Shown: positions 1 to 8,685, counted from the first letter of the stretch. The stretch is DNA of 18,113 bases from Flavobacteriales bacterium (GCA_016718655.1 JADKCV010000046.1:1-18113); one strand, 5' to 3'. The notes: generated by a model not told the origin, from the sequence alone. Translations and numbers: made by a program.

Positions 1-1162
1 ATTCCCCACGACCCAGGGGATAAGGGGCTGGTATGGCCGAGGACCAGGGAGGAATATGGCACGCTAGAAGCCGCCTATGACGTAAATGATGGATGGGGTA
101 AGCACTGATGAGGTGGTGCAAGAGATCGTAAAGCAGTTGGCCCAGGAGGCGTGGCACTCGGCAATACCTGCTTGACCCTGAGCCCCTTCCTCAGCATGGA
201 GAGTTTGGAAACAAGCGGTCAACAAGCCTATCCCTATGGCCACGAAGGCGAGGTGTGCATCGCTAACCCCGATGCGACCCAGAAGCGGAAAAGGCTTTAT
301 CAAATGGTTGGAACAGTTGAGGCCAACGAGCTCCATTGCCCGCCTATTCTGGATGCGCGATGATCAGAAGCAAGCTGGGAGACGAAGACCTTCCCGCACG
401 GATGGAGATGGAGTTGGCCGACCCGCTGCGGCCCATTGCCAGCGGGCCACCGAGATGCTTTACGTGGAGCAGCAGGAAACCGCTACCATCGGCTGCCCAG
501 TTGCGGGATCGGCAGCAGGTGCGCACCACGGCAGCCCGCGGTGCGAAGCCAACGTGCTGCTCGCACAGGGCAACTTCGCGGCACGCGAACTGTGATCCAA
601 GATATGCCGGTGGACCAAGGCCTTGAAAGCCCGCAAGAGGTGGTGGAGCAACAGCGTATGCTCAGCTACATTAACATTCTCGAAAACAGCAGCCAACGCA
701 GGGCGCAGTACCGCTGAGCTTTCTTCGGGTGGTGAGGCATCAATTGAAAGGTCTGAGCGATGGGCAGTATGACCGACCTGCCAACTGGATCGGCAATCTG
801 CTTTGCATTTACTATATGACTGCCGTGGCCCATTAACGGGTGGCACCATTGGCGGAGAAAAACGTTTGCCGTCATATGGAACAAGCCAAGAGGAGATGGG
901 ACAGAACATTATTCTCATCGCCCCGAACACCGCTCTGAAGGTCTTGGGCGACAGTGACCCATACACGCAGGAAGAACCGGTAGAAGGTGGATACGGGTCG
1001 AGGACCTCTTTGGCAGGGCTTGATCTCTGAACGAATGGCAGGCGTCCGGTCAAGTGGTGTTGACAGTGTAGCACTTTCCCAAAGGTGTGTATATGGGTGG
1101 AATGCACCACTGGTTTGATGGAGTTTTCTGCGAGCGTTTCTGGATTGCCAGGTGATGCTTAG
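1..1162 (+). pseudogene. 3' part of a T9SS type-A sorting-domain protein, reading frame broken by many indels
   Basis: No single frame is open, but sense runs on the + strand while hopping frames. Recognisable pieces in order are KLGDEDLPARMEMELADPL (about 370-430), ANVLLAQGNFAARE (about 550-595), IQDMPVDQGLESPQEVVEQQ (about 598-657), QLKGLSDGQYDRPANWIGN (about 740-800), DCRGPLTGG (about 818-846), LIAPN (about 915-930), RVEDLFGRA (about 995-1021), GQVVLTV then HFPKGVY (about 1050-1095), and a last stretch ending GLPGDA before TAG at 1160-1162. A central P-N element, a beta-rich stretch and a closing KGVY-type strand are the layout of a T9SS type-A sorting domain, so the product is probably secreted and anchored or released by the type IX system. 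Function of the N-terminal part is unknown because the gene begins before the window. The stop overlaps the ATG of the next gene by 8 bp. I favour sequence errors over true decay because coding sense survives between the breaks. Confidence 0.55.
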
Positions 1163-2626
1163 GGTACTATCCCATTGCCGTCCTAACGGCAACAATTGGG
1201 GTTGAATACAGCGCCAAGGCTCAAGCACCTTTGACCTTGGACCCGAGTTTTCAATTCAACCTCAATGAGTGGTATGTATCTAGTGCGCTCCCACTCGATG
1301 GCGGAAAGGTTCTTTTATCAGGCCAGTTGAAATTTCCAGGTGAATTCTGGTTCAGGGGGTCTGTTAGGCTCGACCAGGACGGCAGTATAGATCCGACCTT
1401 CCCACAATTTCCTCAAAGCATTGGACAGGGAAAACTTACGCGATGGAACGATAAGATCTACGTTTCTGTTGGACAGTCCGTTCGACGATTGGATAGTGAT
1501 GGGCTAATTGATCCCGAGTTCATCCAAATGAACTCCAGCCCATCTTCAGTTCACTCCAAGGCGGCGACTACCACGTTTACCCTGACGGCAGCATACTGCT
1601 TAGCGGTTTGCATAATCTGGATGATACAGCACGTGGATTTGTTGGTCTTTACAACCTGATCTGGTTCACCAATACCGGGCATTTGGACACGACCAAGACC
1701 CATCGGAAGGGTAACGGGGCCATCTACGAGATCGAGCAACAGCCCGATGGCAAGTTCCTCTGTAGCGGTACAGGGACCGTTTACGATGGTCAACCGGTGC
1801 GTAAGGTGTTCCGCGTACACCCGGATGGGACGTTGGATACCTCCTTTGATTCAGGCATTACATGGGGTGATGCCAATGCCTTTTTGCCCTTAGCGGATGG
1901 GCGGGCGTACATGGTGGGCATTAGTCGAAGGGAAGGGTTTCCGGATGACACATTGCGCATCGTTCGCCACCCAATGGTGCATTGGATACCAGCTTCAACT
2001 ATCAGCATGCGTTCGGTTTCAGGTGAGTTGGAGAATGCCTGGCTTAGGTGCCACCATCCTCAACGTACACCCGTGGGGTACGGATGCCATCCTGCTTACA
2101 GGAGGTTCCAATTTGTGAATGGAGCGGTCCGTCGCGGGATCTGCGTGTTGGATACGACTGGGCAGCTTCGTCCAGAGTTCGACGGTGCTGGGGTAAGTAC
2201 GTTCGTCTATCAGAACACCATAAAAGGGGTTGTTGCGGGACTTTCCTCACCCCTGACAACACGCCGTCTACGGCGCTTACCACGGCTACACGGACGGCAC
2301 CACCAACGATCCGGATCAGCGCTTCATCACCCGGTTGTACGGGCCGGACCTGACCACGGCGGTTTCTGATGCCACTGCGCCAGTGCTGGCGACGGTGCGT
2401 GTTGCACCCAACCCCACCACCGGCCAATTCACACTATTCTTGCCTGCCGACCTCGGCCCCGCACAGGCCCGGCTGCTGGATGCCAGCGGGCGGGTGGTGC
2501 AGCAGTACGCTGGCCAGCGGAGCTGAGCGGCAACCCTGAAGCACCACTGCGGAAGCGGGCACTTACCTACTGCTGGTGGAAGCGCCGGATCGGCAACAGT
2601 GGCAGGCGCGGGTGGTGGTGGAATAG
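1155..2626 (+). pseudogene. delta-60 repeat protein with T9SS type-A sorting domain, frameshifted
   Basis: The ATG at 1155 opens M-L-R and, after one extra base near 1162-1173, continues IAVLTATIGVEYSAKAQA, a credible signal peptide. The body carries delta-60-type repeats with recurring D-P/T-x-F units (LDPSF, SIDPTF, LIDPEF, TLDTSF, ALDTSF, QLRPEF, DPDQRF), each followed by a G-rich strand such as DGKFLCSGTG. A T9SS domain follows: VRVAPNPTTGQFTLF, then ARLLDASGRVVQQ, and a last strand AGTYLLLVEAPDRQQW ending VVVE and TAG at 2624-2626. Frames change near 1541, 1970, 2020-2040, 2113, 2240 and 2515-2555. At 1541 (AGCCCATC), 1970 (CACCCAAT) and 2113 (CAATTTGTG) restoring one homopolymer base rejoins the protein, for example as RIVRHPNGALDTSF. 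The intact protein would be about 490 residues and secreted. Delta-60 repeats are beta-propeller-like; no enzymatic role is visible. Confidence 0.7.
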
Positions 2627-2665
2627 ACCTTCCGGCTGAACCGTATGCAACCCTTCCGTGTACCA

Positions 2666-2699
2666 TTGCGGTACCGGGGTTGCGCACGCCGTAGCTTTG
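2666..2699 (+). promoter_or_regulatory. putative Bacteroidota promoter for the DUF4175-ATPase-ybeY operon
   Basis: TAGCTTTG at 2692-2699 matches the Bacteroidota -7 consensus TAnnTTTG exactly. A TTG at 2666-2668 lies 23 bases upstream, at the long end of the accepted spacing for the -33 element. The predicted transcription start near 2705 would leave a leader of about 40 bases before the ATG at 2748. It sits in the 121-bp gap after the delta-60 gene. The gap lies in the error-prone part of the window, so the spacing may be off by a base. Confidence 0.4.
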
Positions 2700-2747
2700 T
2701 TCGGCAACAAGACCCTTGGCATGTCCGTTGAGGGGATCATCGCACCC

Positions 2748-5700
2748 ATGCGCACCGACTACGACCACCTGATACGAAGCTCGATGGCTTCATCCGCAAG
2801 TATTACGCGGATCAGGCCATCCGTGGTGCGCTCTACAGCGTGGGGCTGTTGGTGGTGGTGTTCCCGGGGCCGCCCTACTGGAGCACATGGGCCACTTCGG
2901 GACCGGCGTGTGCACGGCACTTTTCTGGTCGACTGTCGCGGCCACTGCCGTGATCCTGGGTCGCTTCGTGGTGGTGCCGCTCTTCAAGCGCTATCGCTTG
3001 GGCGCTGTGATCAGCCATGCCGAGGCGGCGCGCATCGTGGGCACGCACTTCGGGGAGGTGAAGGACAAGTTGCTGAACACGCTGCAGCTGCGCGAGATGG
3101 CCGATGCCCAGCCCGACCAGCGCGCCCTGACCGAAGCGGCCGTGGACCAGCGTAGCCGCGAGCTGGGTCCGGTGCCCTTCTCCAGTGCGATCGACCTGCG
3201 CCGCAACACGCGCTACCTGCGCTACGCACTGCCACCCCTGGCCGTGCTGCTGGTGCTGTTGGTGGCCGCGCCCAGCCTCATCACCGGTCCCACCCAACGC
3301 ATCCTGGAACACCGCAGCGAGTTCCTGCCGGTGCCGCCCTTCGACTTCGTGCTGCTCAATGACAGCCTCACCGTGCCCGGAACAACAAGACTTCGAGGTG
3401 CTGTTGGAATTACGTGGCGAGGTGATCCCCAGCAGGTGGAGGTGGAGGTTGACGGCCAACGGATCCCTTGGTGCGCAGCGATGCCACCCACTTCACGCAC
3501 CGCTTCCGCAACGTACAACAGCCCATCGCCTTCACCTTCGTGGCCGAAGGATTCCGAGATAGCACCTACACCTCACCACCGTTCCCGATCCCTGCTGCTG
3601 GACCTGCGCATGCAGCTGGAACACCCCCTACCTGGGCCTGCCGAACACCGTAGTGGCGAACAGCGGCGACCTGAGCGTGCCCGCCGGCACCCGGGTGACC
3701 TGGACCATGGCGCCCGCAGTGCCGACCGCTTGGACCTGGCCTTCGACGATACCACCTACGCGCTGCGTCCAACCAGCACCGACGCGGGCACCAGCACCTT
3801 CAACGGCAGTCGGCGCCTGTTGCAGAGCCGCACCTACCGGATGGCCCCGCACGCCGGCACCCGCGCCGCGAACACCGCCCTCCAGTACCGCTTGGAGGTG
3901 ATCCCCGACCTGCACCCCACCATCCAGGTGGAGACCCGCACGGACAGCACCGCGCTCAAGCGCCTCTTCTACCGGGGCGAGGTGGGTGACGACCATGGTT
4001 TCAAACGCTTGCTGTTCCACTACCGCTTCGTGAGCGGTGGCGACAGTGTGGCCCCCGAACTGCGCAGCGGCACCACCGAGCTTTCGGTGGATCCGCGCCA
4101 GACCCGGCAGGAGTTCTTCCACAGCTGGGAGCTGTACGGCCTCACCATCAATCCGGGCGACCGCGTGGAGCACTGGTTCGAGGTGTGGGACAACGACGGC
4201 GTGAACGGCAGCAAGAGCGCCCGCAGCACGCCACAGGTCTTCGAGGCCCCCACCTTGAAGGAACTGGCCCAGCAGGAGGAGCAGCAGAACGAAGCGTTGA
4301 AAGGCGACCTGAAGGACAACATCCGCGAGGCCCAGGAGCCGCAGGAGGAACTGGACAAGTTGCGCAGGAGCTCCTGGACAAGAAGGAACTGAACTGGCAG
4401 GACAAGCAGAAGTTGGAGAACGTGATGCAGCGCCAGAAGGACCTCCAGCAGCGTATCGAGCAGAACACCCAGCAGCTGCGGAGGACCAGCAGCGCCAGCA
4501 GGAGTTCCGTCCGCAGGAGGAGCGGATCCCTGGAGAAGCAGAAGCAGGTGCAGGAGCTCTTCGAGAACGTGCTGAGCGAGGAGATGAAGGAGCTGTACCG
4601 GAAGGTGCAGGGAGATGATGGAGAAGGTGAACAAGGAGGAGCTCCAGGAGTCCATGCAAGAGATGAAGATGGACCAGCAGGACATCGAGAAGGAGCTGGA
4701 CCGTGCGCTGGAGCAGTTCAAGCGCCTGGAGGTGGAGCAGAAGGCCGAGGACATCGCCAAGCAGCTGGAGGAGTTGGCGCAGAAGCAGGAGGAGCTGGCC
4801 GAGAAGACCGAGGAGGGCAAGGCCGATCAGGAGGAGCTGAAGAAAGAGCAGGAGGAGCTGAACAAGGAGATGGACGAGTTGCGCAAGGAGATGGACGAGT
4901 TGGAGAAGAAGAACGCGGAACTGGAGACCCCGATGGACCTACCGAAGACGGACGTGCAGGAGCAACAGATCCAGGACGAGCAGCAGCAGAGCAGCGAACA
5001 GCTGGAGAAGAAGCAGAACCAGAAGGCCGGTGAAAGCCAGAAGAAGGCCGCCGAGCAGATGGAGCAGCTCGCCTTCCAGATGCAGAGCGCCATGCAGAGC
5101 GGTGCCCAGGAGCAGCAGGAGGAGGACATGGACGCCCTGCGCCAGCTGCTGGAGAACATCGTACACCTGAGCTTCGAACAGGAAGGACTGATGGACGAGC
5201 TCACCGGGACCTCGGTGCGGGACCCACGCTTCGTGCAACATGGGCGCACGCAGCGCAAACTGCGCGATGATGCCAAGGTGATCGAGGACAGCCTCTATGC
5301 CCTGAGCAAACGCGTGCCCCAGTTGGAAGCCATCGTGAACCGGGAGATGACGGCAGTGAACGGTAACATGGACGAGGCCACGCGCCTGCTGGGCGAGGCC
5401 CGCGCCAACGAACGTTACAAGCCCATGGCCGCCGACAAACAGCAGCACGCCATGACCAGCCTGAACAACCTGGCCCTGCTGTTGAACGAGGCCCTGCAAC
5501 AGATGCAGCAGCAGATGAACCAGAGCATGCCCGGCAGCGGTGAATGCAACAAGCCTGGAGGTAGTGGCGGGGGAAAGGGTAAGAAGCCGAGCATGGCCAA
5601 GATGAAGGCTCAACAGGAAGCCTTGCAGAAGCAATTGGAGGAGATGCGCAAGGCCATGGAGAAAGGCAAGAAACCCGGCGAAAAGCCCGGTGAGAAGAAC

Positions 5701-6153
5701 CCTGGAGGAATGGGCATGCCCGGAATGAGCCAGCAATTGGCCAACCTGGCCGCTCAGCAGGCCGCCATCCGCAAGGAGATGCAGAAGATGGCCCAAGAGC
5801 TGAACAAGGATGGCAGCGGTAGTGGAAATGGTCTGACCAAGTTGGCCGAGGAGATGGAGAAGAACGAGAAGGACATCGTCAACAAGAACATCTCCCCGGA
5901 GACCCTGCGCCGCCAGCAGGACATCATGACCCGCCTGTTGGAGCATGAAAAGGCCGAGCGGGAGCGCGAACTGGACCAGAAACGCACCAGTAACGAGGGT
6001 CGCGACCAGCCACCACCCGATCCGGCACGCTACTTCGACCACCAACGGCAACGGGCCCGCGAGGCGGAGCTGTTACGAACAGTGCCCCCGGGATTGAAGC
6101 CGTACTACCGCGATCGCGTCAATGCGTATTTCGGTACCTTTGACCGACCCTGA
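2748..6153 (+). CDS. DUF4175 family membrane/coiled-coil protein (frameshifted in its first half)
   Basis: The protein starts MRTDYDHLIR at 2748 and would be about 1,135 residues, close to the usual size of Bacteroidota DUF4175 proteins. Hydrophobic segments lie at about 2833-2880, 2914-2985 and 3223-3285 (YALPPLAVLLVLLVAAP). A periplasmic-looking beta-rich part follows (about 3300-4245), then a very long E/Q/K-rich coiled coil (about 4250-5400) and a G/K/M-rich, more flexible tail (about 5520-5750), ending YYRDRVNAYFGTFDRP. Frame breaks occur near 2777, 2865, 3382, 3430, 3466, 3575, 3712, 4368, 4485, 4530 and 4612; adding one base at 2777 restores IRKLDGFIRKYY and at 2865 restores GAALLEHMGHF. 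From 4615 to the stop the frame is clean. The family's biochemical function is unknown; the shape suggests a membrane-anchored scaffold. It is the first gene of an operon with the ATPase and ybeY. Confidence 0.85.
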
Positions 6154-6160
6154 ACCGCCC

Positions 6161-6598
6161 ATGGGAGCATTGACCGAACAGTTGGAATTCACCCAGCGCA
6201 TCGACTTCCCCGCGAAAGCCGAGAACATCGCGCTTGCCGAGAAACTGATCGATGAAGCCTGCTCCAAGCACAACGTGCATGAGAGCCATTACGGCAACAT
6301 CCTCATCGCACTTACCGAGGCCGTGAACAATGCCATCCACCACGGCAACCGTTTGGACCCTACCAAACAGGTGACCTTGGGTTACGAGGTGAAGGAAGGT
6401 CGGATCATCTTCCTTGTGCAGGACCAGGGTCCCGGCTTCGACTTCGAGCACCTGCCCGACCCCACCGACCCCCAGAACCTGGAGAAGCCCCATGGACGTG
6501 GGGTGTTCCTGATGCGTGCATTGGCCGACAGCGTGGAGTTCAGCGATAATGGCGCCACGGTGGCCATGGCCTTCAGCCTGCAACCCGTGCAAGCATAG
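6161..6598 (+). CDS. ATP-binding protein, RsbW-like anti-sigma-factor kinase family (HATPase_c)
   Basis: This 145-residue soluble protein is a lone GHKL ATPase domain without a histidine phosphoacceptor domain. The N box is LTEAVNNAIHHGN (residues 51-63, with E53, N56 and N57), the G1 box DQGPGFDF (88-95) and the G2 box HGRGVFLMRAL (111-121). This is the pattern of RsbW/SpoIIAB-type serine kinases that bind a sigma factor or an anti-anti-sigma partner. No partner STAS protein is visible nearby. I start at ATG 6161, seven bases after the DUF4175 stop; an in-frame ATG at 6122 would add 13 residues but overlaps the DUF4175 end and lacks family character. In Bacteroidota this family is often found between a DUF4175 gene and ybeY, as here, but its physiological role is not settled. 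Confidence 0.88.
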   Translation: MGALTEQLEFTQRIDFPAKAENIALAEKLIDEACSKHNVHESHYGNILIALTEAVNNAIHHGNRLDPTKQVTLGYEVKEGRIIFLVQDQGPGFDFEHLPDPTDPQNLEKPHGRGVFLMRALADSVEFSDNGATVAMAFSLQPVQA

Positions 6599-6609
6599 CA
6601 CCAACGAGC

Positions 6610-7026
6610 ATGCCCACCATCGCGTTCAAGGCCGTGGATGTTCCCAACGCCTTCCGCGACCGTGCGCTCCTTCGCCGCTGGTTACAAGGTGTGGCTCGAG
6701 ACCACGGTCATAGTATCAACGAGCTCAATTATGTGCTCATGACCGATGCGGCACTCCTCGCCTATAACCAGCGCTACCTGGGCCACGACGACTATACGGA
6801 CGTGATCACCTTCGATGGTCAGACGGGGACCGGCGTGAGTGGCGACATCCTCATGAGCCATGAGCGCATCAAGGACAACGCAGCCAGCTTCGGAGTGCCC
6901 GCCCAACAGGAGCTTCGCCGGGTGATGGTCCATGGCTTGCTGCACCTGTTGGGGCACGGGGACAAGACCAAGGCCCAGAAGGAGGCGATGCGTGCCTTGG
7001 AGGACAAGTACTTGGCGCGACTGTGA
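6610..7026 (+). CDS. ybeY: rRNA maturation RNase YbeY (endoribonuclease)
   Basis: YbeY is a zinc-dependent single-strand endoribonuclease involved in 16S rRNA 3'-end maturation and ribosome quality control in the cytoplasm. The 138-residue product carries the family signatures: TDVITFDG (residues 63-70), SGDILMSHERI (77-87) and the metal-binding HGLLHLLGHGD (108-118). H108 and H112 are the first two ligands; the third position of H-x3-H-x5-H is D118, a substitution I recall as common in Bacteroidota YbeY. The start ATG lies 11 bases after the ATPase stop, so the gene is co-transcribed with it, and a strong hairpin follows 17 bases after the stop. The length is somewhat short but complete for the family. 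Confidence 0.95.
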   Translation: MPTIAFKAVDVPNAFRDRALLRRWLQGVARDHGHSINELNYVLMTDAALLAYNQRYLGHDDYTDVITFDGQTGTGVSGDILMSHERIKDNAASFGVPAQQELRRVMVHGLLHLLGHGDKTKAQKEAMRALEDKYLARL

Positions 7027-7043
7027 AGCGCCCTTGAACGATG

Positions 7044-7080
7044 AAGGCCCGGCATCTCCAGGATGCCGGGCCTTCTTGCT
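7044..7080 (+). terminator. Rho-independent terminator after ybeY, shared with the convergent gene
   Basis: A perfect 12-bp inverted repeat (AAGGCCCGGCAT at 7044-7055 and its complement at 7063-7074) encloses a 7-base loop and is followed by CTTGCTT. It lies between the convergent ybeY and JmjC-type genes, 20 bp from the stop of the latter, so it may stop transcription from both sides, though the T-rich tail favours the + direction. Confidence 0.8.
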
Positions 7081-7094
7081 TGTAGCGCCTTGGG

Positions 7095-7970
7095 TCAGGC
7101 GCGGTCGCTGCTGCGCTGCACGCCCACGAGGTCCTCGATCTTGCATAGTGCACCGGCCACGGCTGCATACCCGGTGATGGCCACGGCCTTCGCCTTGCTT
7201 CCGCCTTTGCGGAAGTCCCATACGTCCTTTAGGAAGTCTGGGAAGTTCTCCGCGTTCATCAGGTCATAGGCTACGGACATGGACGTGGTGAGCGAGCGTG
7301 CTGTGTGCCAAAGACCGAATGGCACATAGAGTGATTCGCCCGCCTTGATCACGAACTTGTACGGGGTCACGTTCTTGAACAGGGGGAAGCGGTCGTAATC
7401 CGGGTTCTCCGGGTCATTGATCAGTGACTTCCACGGATCATTGGGGTCCGCATACATCATATGCGCCTGCTCGCGCGGGTACACGGTGAACTCCTTCTCC
7501 CCGTACAACTGGTTGATCCAGGCGCTGAGGTGGTAGTAGTCGATATGGATGTAGGGGAACTGCCCACCGGGGCCGCCGATGAACAACTCGGTGGCGTTGC
7601 CCCAGTTGCCGCGCTGGAACCAGCGGCTTTCCAACCAATTGGGCCGGGCATAACCCAGGTCCAAGGGGTTCATGTGGCCGGCCAACTCAGGTAGCTGACC
7701 ACGGATGTGGTACTTGCACGGATAGGGCACAGGACGGCTCGTATCCTTGCCTTCGACCAGGTCCAGGATCTCGGTCATGGTGTACTCCACCCCGTTCACC
7801 ACCGTCTTGCGGTCGCCGAATCGGGAGCGGAAGAACTCCGGCGTGAAGGTCCCCGAGGCCTTCCACTTCTTGCTGGCATCCTTGAAGACCAGGGGAATGC
7901 CTTTCTTCCAGTATTCGTTGTAGAACTCCCTATGGGTAAGCTCCCCTTCTGCAACGCGTCTGATCTCCAT
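7095..7970 (-). CDS. cupin-like / JmjC-domain protein (putative 2-oxoglutarate Fe(II) oxygenase)
   Basis: This 291-residue protein has the cupin_8/JmjC layout. An N-terminal FYNEYWKKGIPLVF segment (16-29) resembles the conserved family opening. The iron triad is H142 and D144 in PYIHIDYYHLSAW and H222 in FGLWHTARSL, and K159 in YGEKEFTVYP is placed to bind the 2-oxoglutarate carboxylate. Related bacterial proteins are hydroxylases of proteins or small molecules, but the substrate cannot be read from the sequence. There is no signal peptide, so it is probably cytoplasmic. A mildly hydrophobic stretch (AITGYAAVAGAL, 264-275) ends the protein. It converges on ybeY and is separated from its upstream minus-strand neighbour by a terminator, so it is probably a single-gene unit. 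Confidence 0.85.
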   Translation of the reverse strand: MEIRRVAEGELTHREFYNEYWKKGIPLVFKDASKKWKASGTFTPEFFRSRFGDRKTVVNGVEYTMTEILDLVEGKDTSRPVPYPCKYHIRGQLPELAGHMNPLDLGYARPNWLESRWFQRGNWGNATELFIGGPGGQFPYIHIDYYHLSAWINQLYGEKEFTVYPREQAHMMYADPNDPWKSLINDPENPDYDRFPLFKNVTPYKFVIKAGESLYVPFGLWHTARSLTTSMSVAYDLMNAENFPDFLKDVWDFRKGGSKAKAVAITGYAAVAGALCKIEDLVGVQRSSDRA

Positions 7971-8033
7971 GGAACGTGTCTATTGGTTAGTGGTCCGATC
8001 GGGTATAACGAAGTTCGGTGCCGGAAGGATACC

Positions 8034-8045
8034 TCGACGCGTCGA
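8034..8045. promoter_or_regulatory. 12-bp perfect palindrome upstream of the JmjC-type gene
   Basis: TCGACGCGTCGA is a perfect palindrome 64 bp upstream of the ATG at 7970, in the space between the terminator of the preceding gene and this start. The placement would suit a dimeric repressor or activator site. It is not long enough to exclude chance and no second copy was seen in the window. Confidence 0.25.
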
Positions 8046-8062
8046 TAGGGGCAGAAAATGAA

Positions 8063-8095
8063 CACGGGCCGACCCCCAACTGGGATCGGCCCGTG
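8063..8095 (-). terminator. Rho-independent terminator after the small secreted protein gene
   Basis: Arms CACGGGCCGA (8063-8072) and TCGGCCCGTG (8086-8095) pair over 10 bp, and an inner CCCA/TGGG pairing extends the stem. On the minus strand it lies 16 bp after the stop of the gene at 8112-8510 and is followed by TTCATTTTCTG, which is moderately T-rich. Confidence 0.7.
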
Positions 8096-8111
8096 CAATA
8101 GGGTAGGAGGA

Positions 8112-8510
8112 TTATTTGCCAGCCGGGGCAACACCCTTCACCTTGGCGACCAACGCATTGGCCAACTCGATGCTGGCCTGAGCATCCGTCCGGGCAGCGG
8201 CAAGGCCATCAGGGCTGGCCGTGTTCACGGCGGTCAGGTTCTTCTCCAGGCGGGTCATCATGCCCGCGATCTCGGTGCGCAACTGGCCCAAACGATCCAG
8301 TTCGGCGCCCGTTGCGGTCTTCAGCTGCTTATTGTTGGAGAGGCTGAGTTGCTGCACGGTGCCCAAGGTCTCCTTCAATTGACCGGAGAGGGCACGCACC
8401 TCTTGCTGCTGAGGGGTCTGCACGGTGGCTGTGGCGGCCGTACCGGATTGGGCCTGGGCCGACGTGAAGCTGAGGAACAGAGCGGTAGCGATCAAAGCGA
8501 AAGTGCGCAT
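8112..8510 (-). CDS. small secreted alpha-helical protein of unknown function
   Basis: This 132-residue product begins MRTFALIATALFLSFTSAQA, a standard signal peptide probably cleaved after A20, leaving about 112 mature residues. The mature part is Ala/Thr/Leu/Gln-rich with heptad-like hydrophobic spacing (VRALSGQLKETLGTVQQL and LDRLGQLRTEIAGMM), so it is likely a helical bundle or short coiled coil in the periplasm. I saw no cysteine, metal motif or sorting domain. I do not recognise the family. It has its own terminator and a possible promoter (8579-8586), so it appears to be monocistronic. Confidence 0.75.
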   Translation of the reverse strand: MRTFALIATALFLSFTSAQAQSGTAATATVQTPQQQEVRALSGQLKETLGTVQQLSLSNNKQLKTATGAELDRLGQLRTEIAGMMTRLEKNLTAVNTASPDGLAAARTDAQASIELANALVAKVKGVAPAGK

Positions 8511-8578
8511 GGGATGGGGTTGTATGGCGGTATGACGTGGTATCGAACTCCGGCGGTGCCTGAGGGCCGATGGAAATA

Positions 8579-8586
8579 CGAAGATA
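8579..8586 (-). promoter_or_regulatory. possible -7 promoter element for the small secreted protein
   Basis: On the minus strand this reads TATCTTCG, one base from the TAnnTTTG consensus, 68 bases upstream of the ATG at 8510. The nearest upstream TTG triplets stand 15 and 26 bases away, outside the usual spacing, so the call is weak. The surrounding gap 8511-8803 holds, besides this, only the terminator at 8686-8723; no small gene was seen in it. Confidence 0.22.
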
Positions 8587-8685
8587 GGGGGTTGTACGGG
8601 TCAATACACCACCAAGCGCAGCGGTCGCTCATTCGAACCCGGCCATCGCATCAGGATAGGTGCCGGCCGGAATATCATGAAGGGT

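Noticed and set aside
460..1110. A 216-residue minus-strand open frame in the first kilobase
   Set aside because: It is the longest unbroken frame there, but the + strand shows T9SS-type segments in shifting frames and this frame shows nothing familiar.
1..2626. True pseudogenes from relaxed selection
   Set aside because: Breaks are single-base, mostly in homopolymers, coding sense persists between them, and the pattern stops abruptly in the middle of a conserved gene.
3628..4659. A 343-residue minus-strand open frame opposite the DUF4175 gene
   Set aside because: Leu/Ala/Gly-rich antisense shadow; the + strand encodes recognisable DUF4175 sequence across the frameshifts.
4939..6051. A 370-residue minus-strand open frame opposite the DUF4175 gene
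   Set aside because: It mirrors the E/Q/K coiled coil (CTC/CTG antisense codons give poly-Leu/His/Gln) and has no family features.
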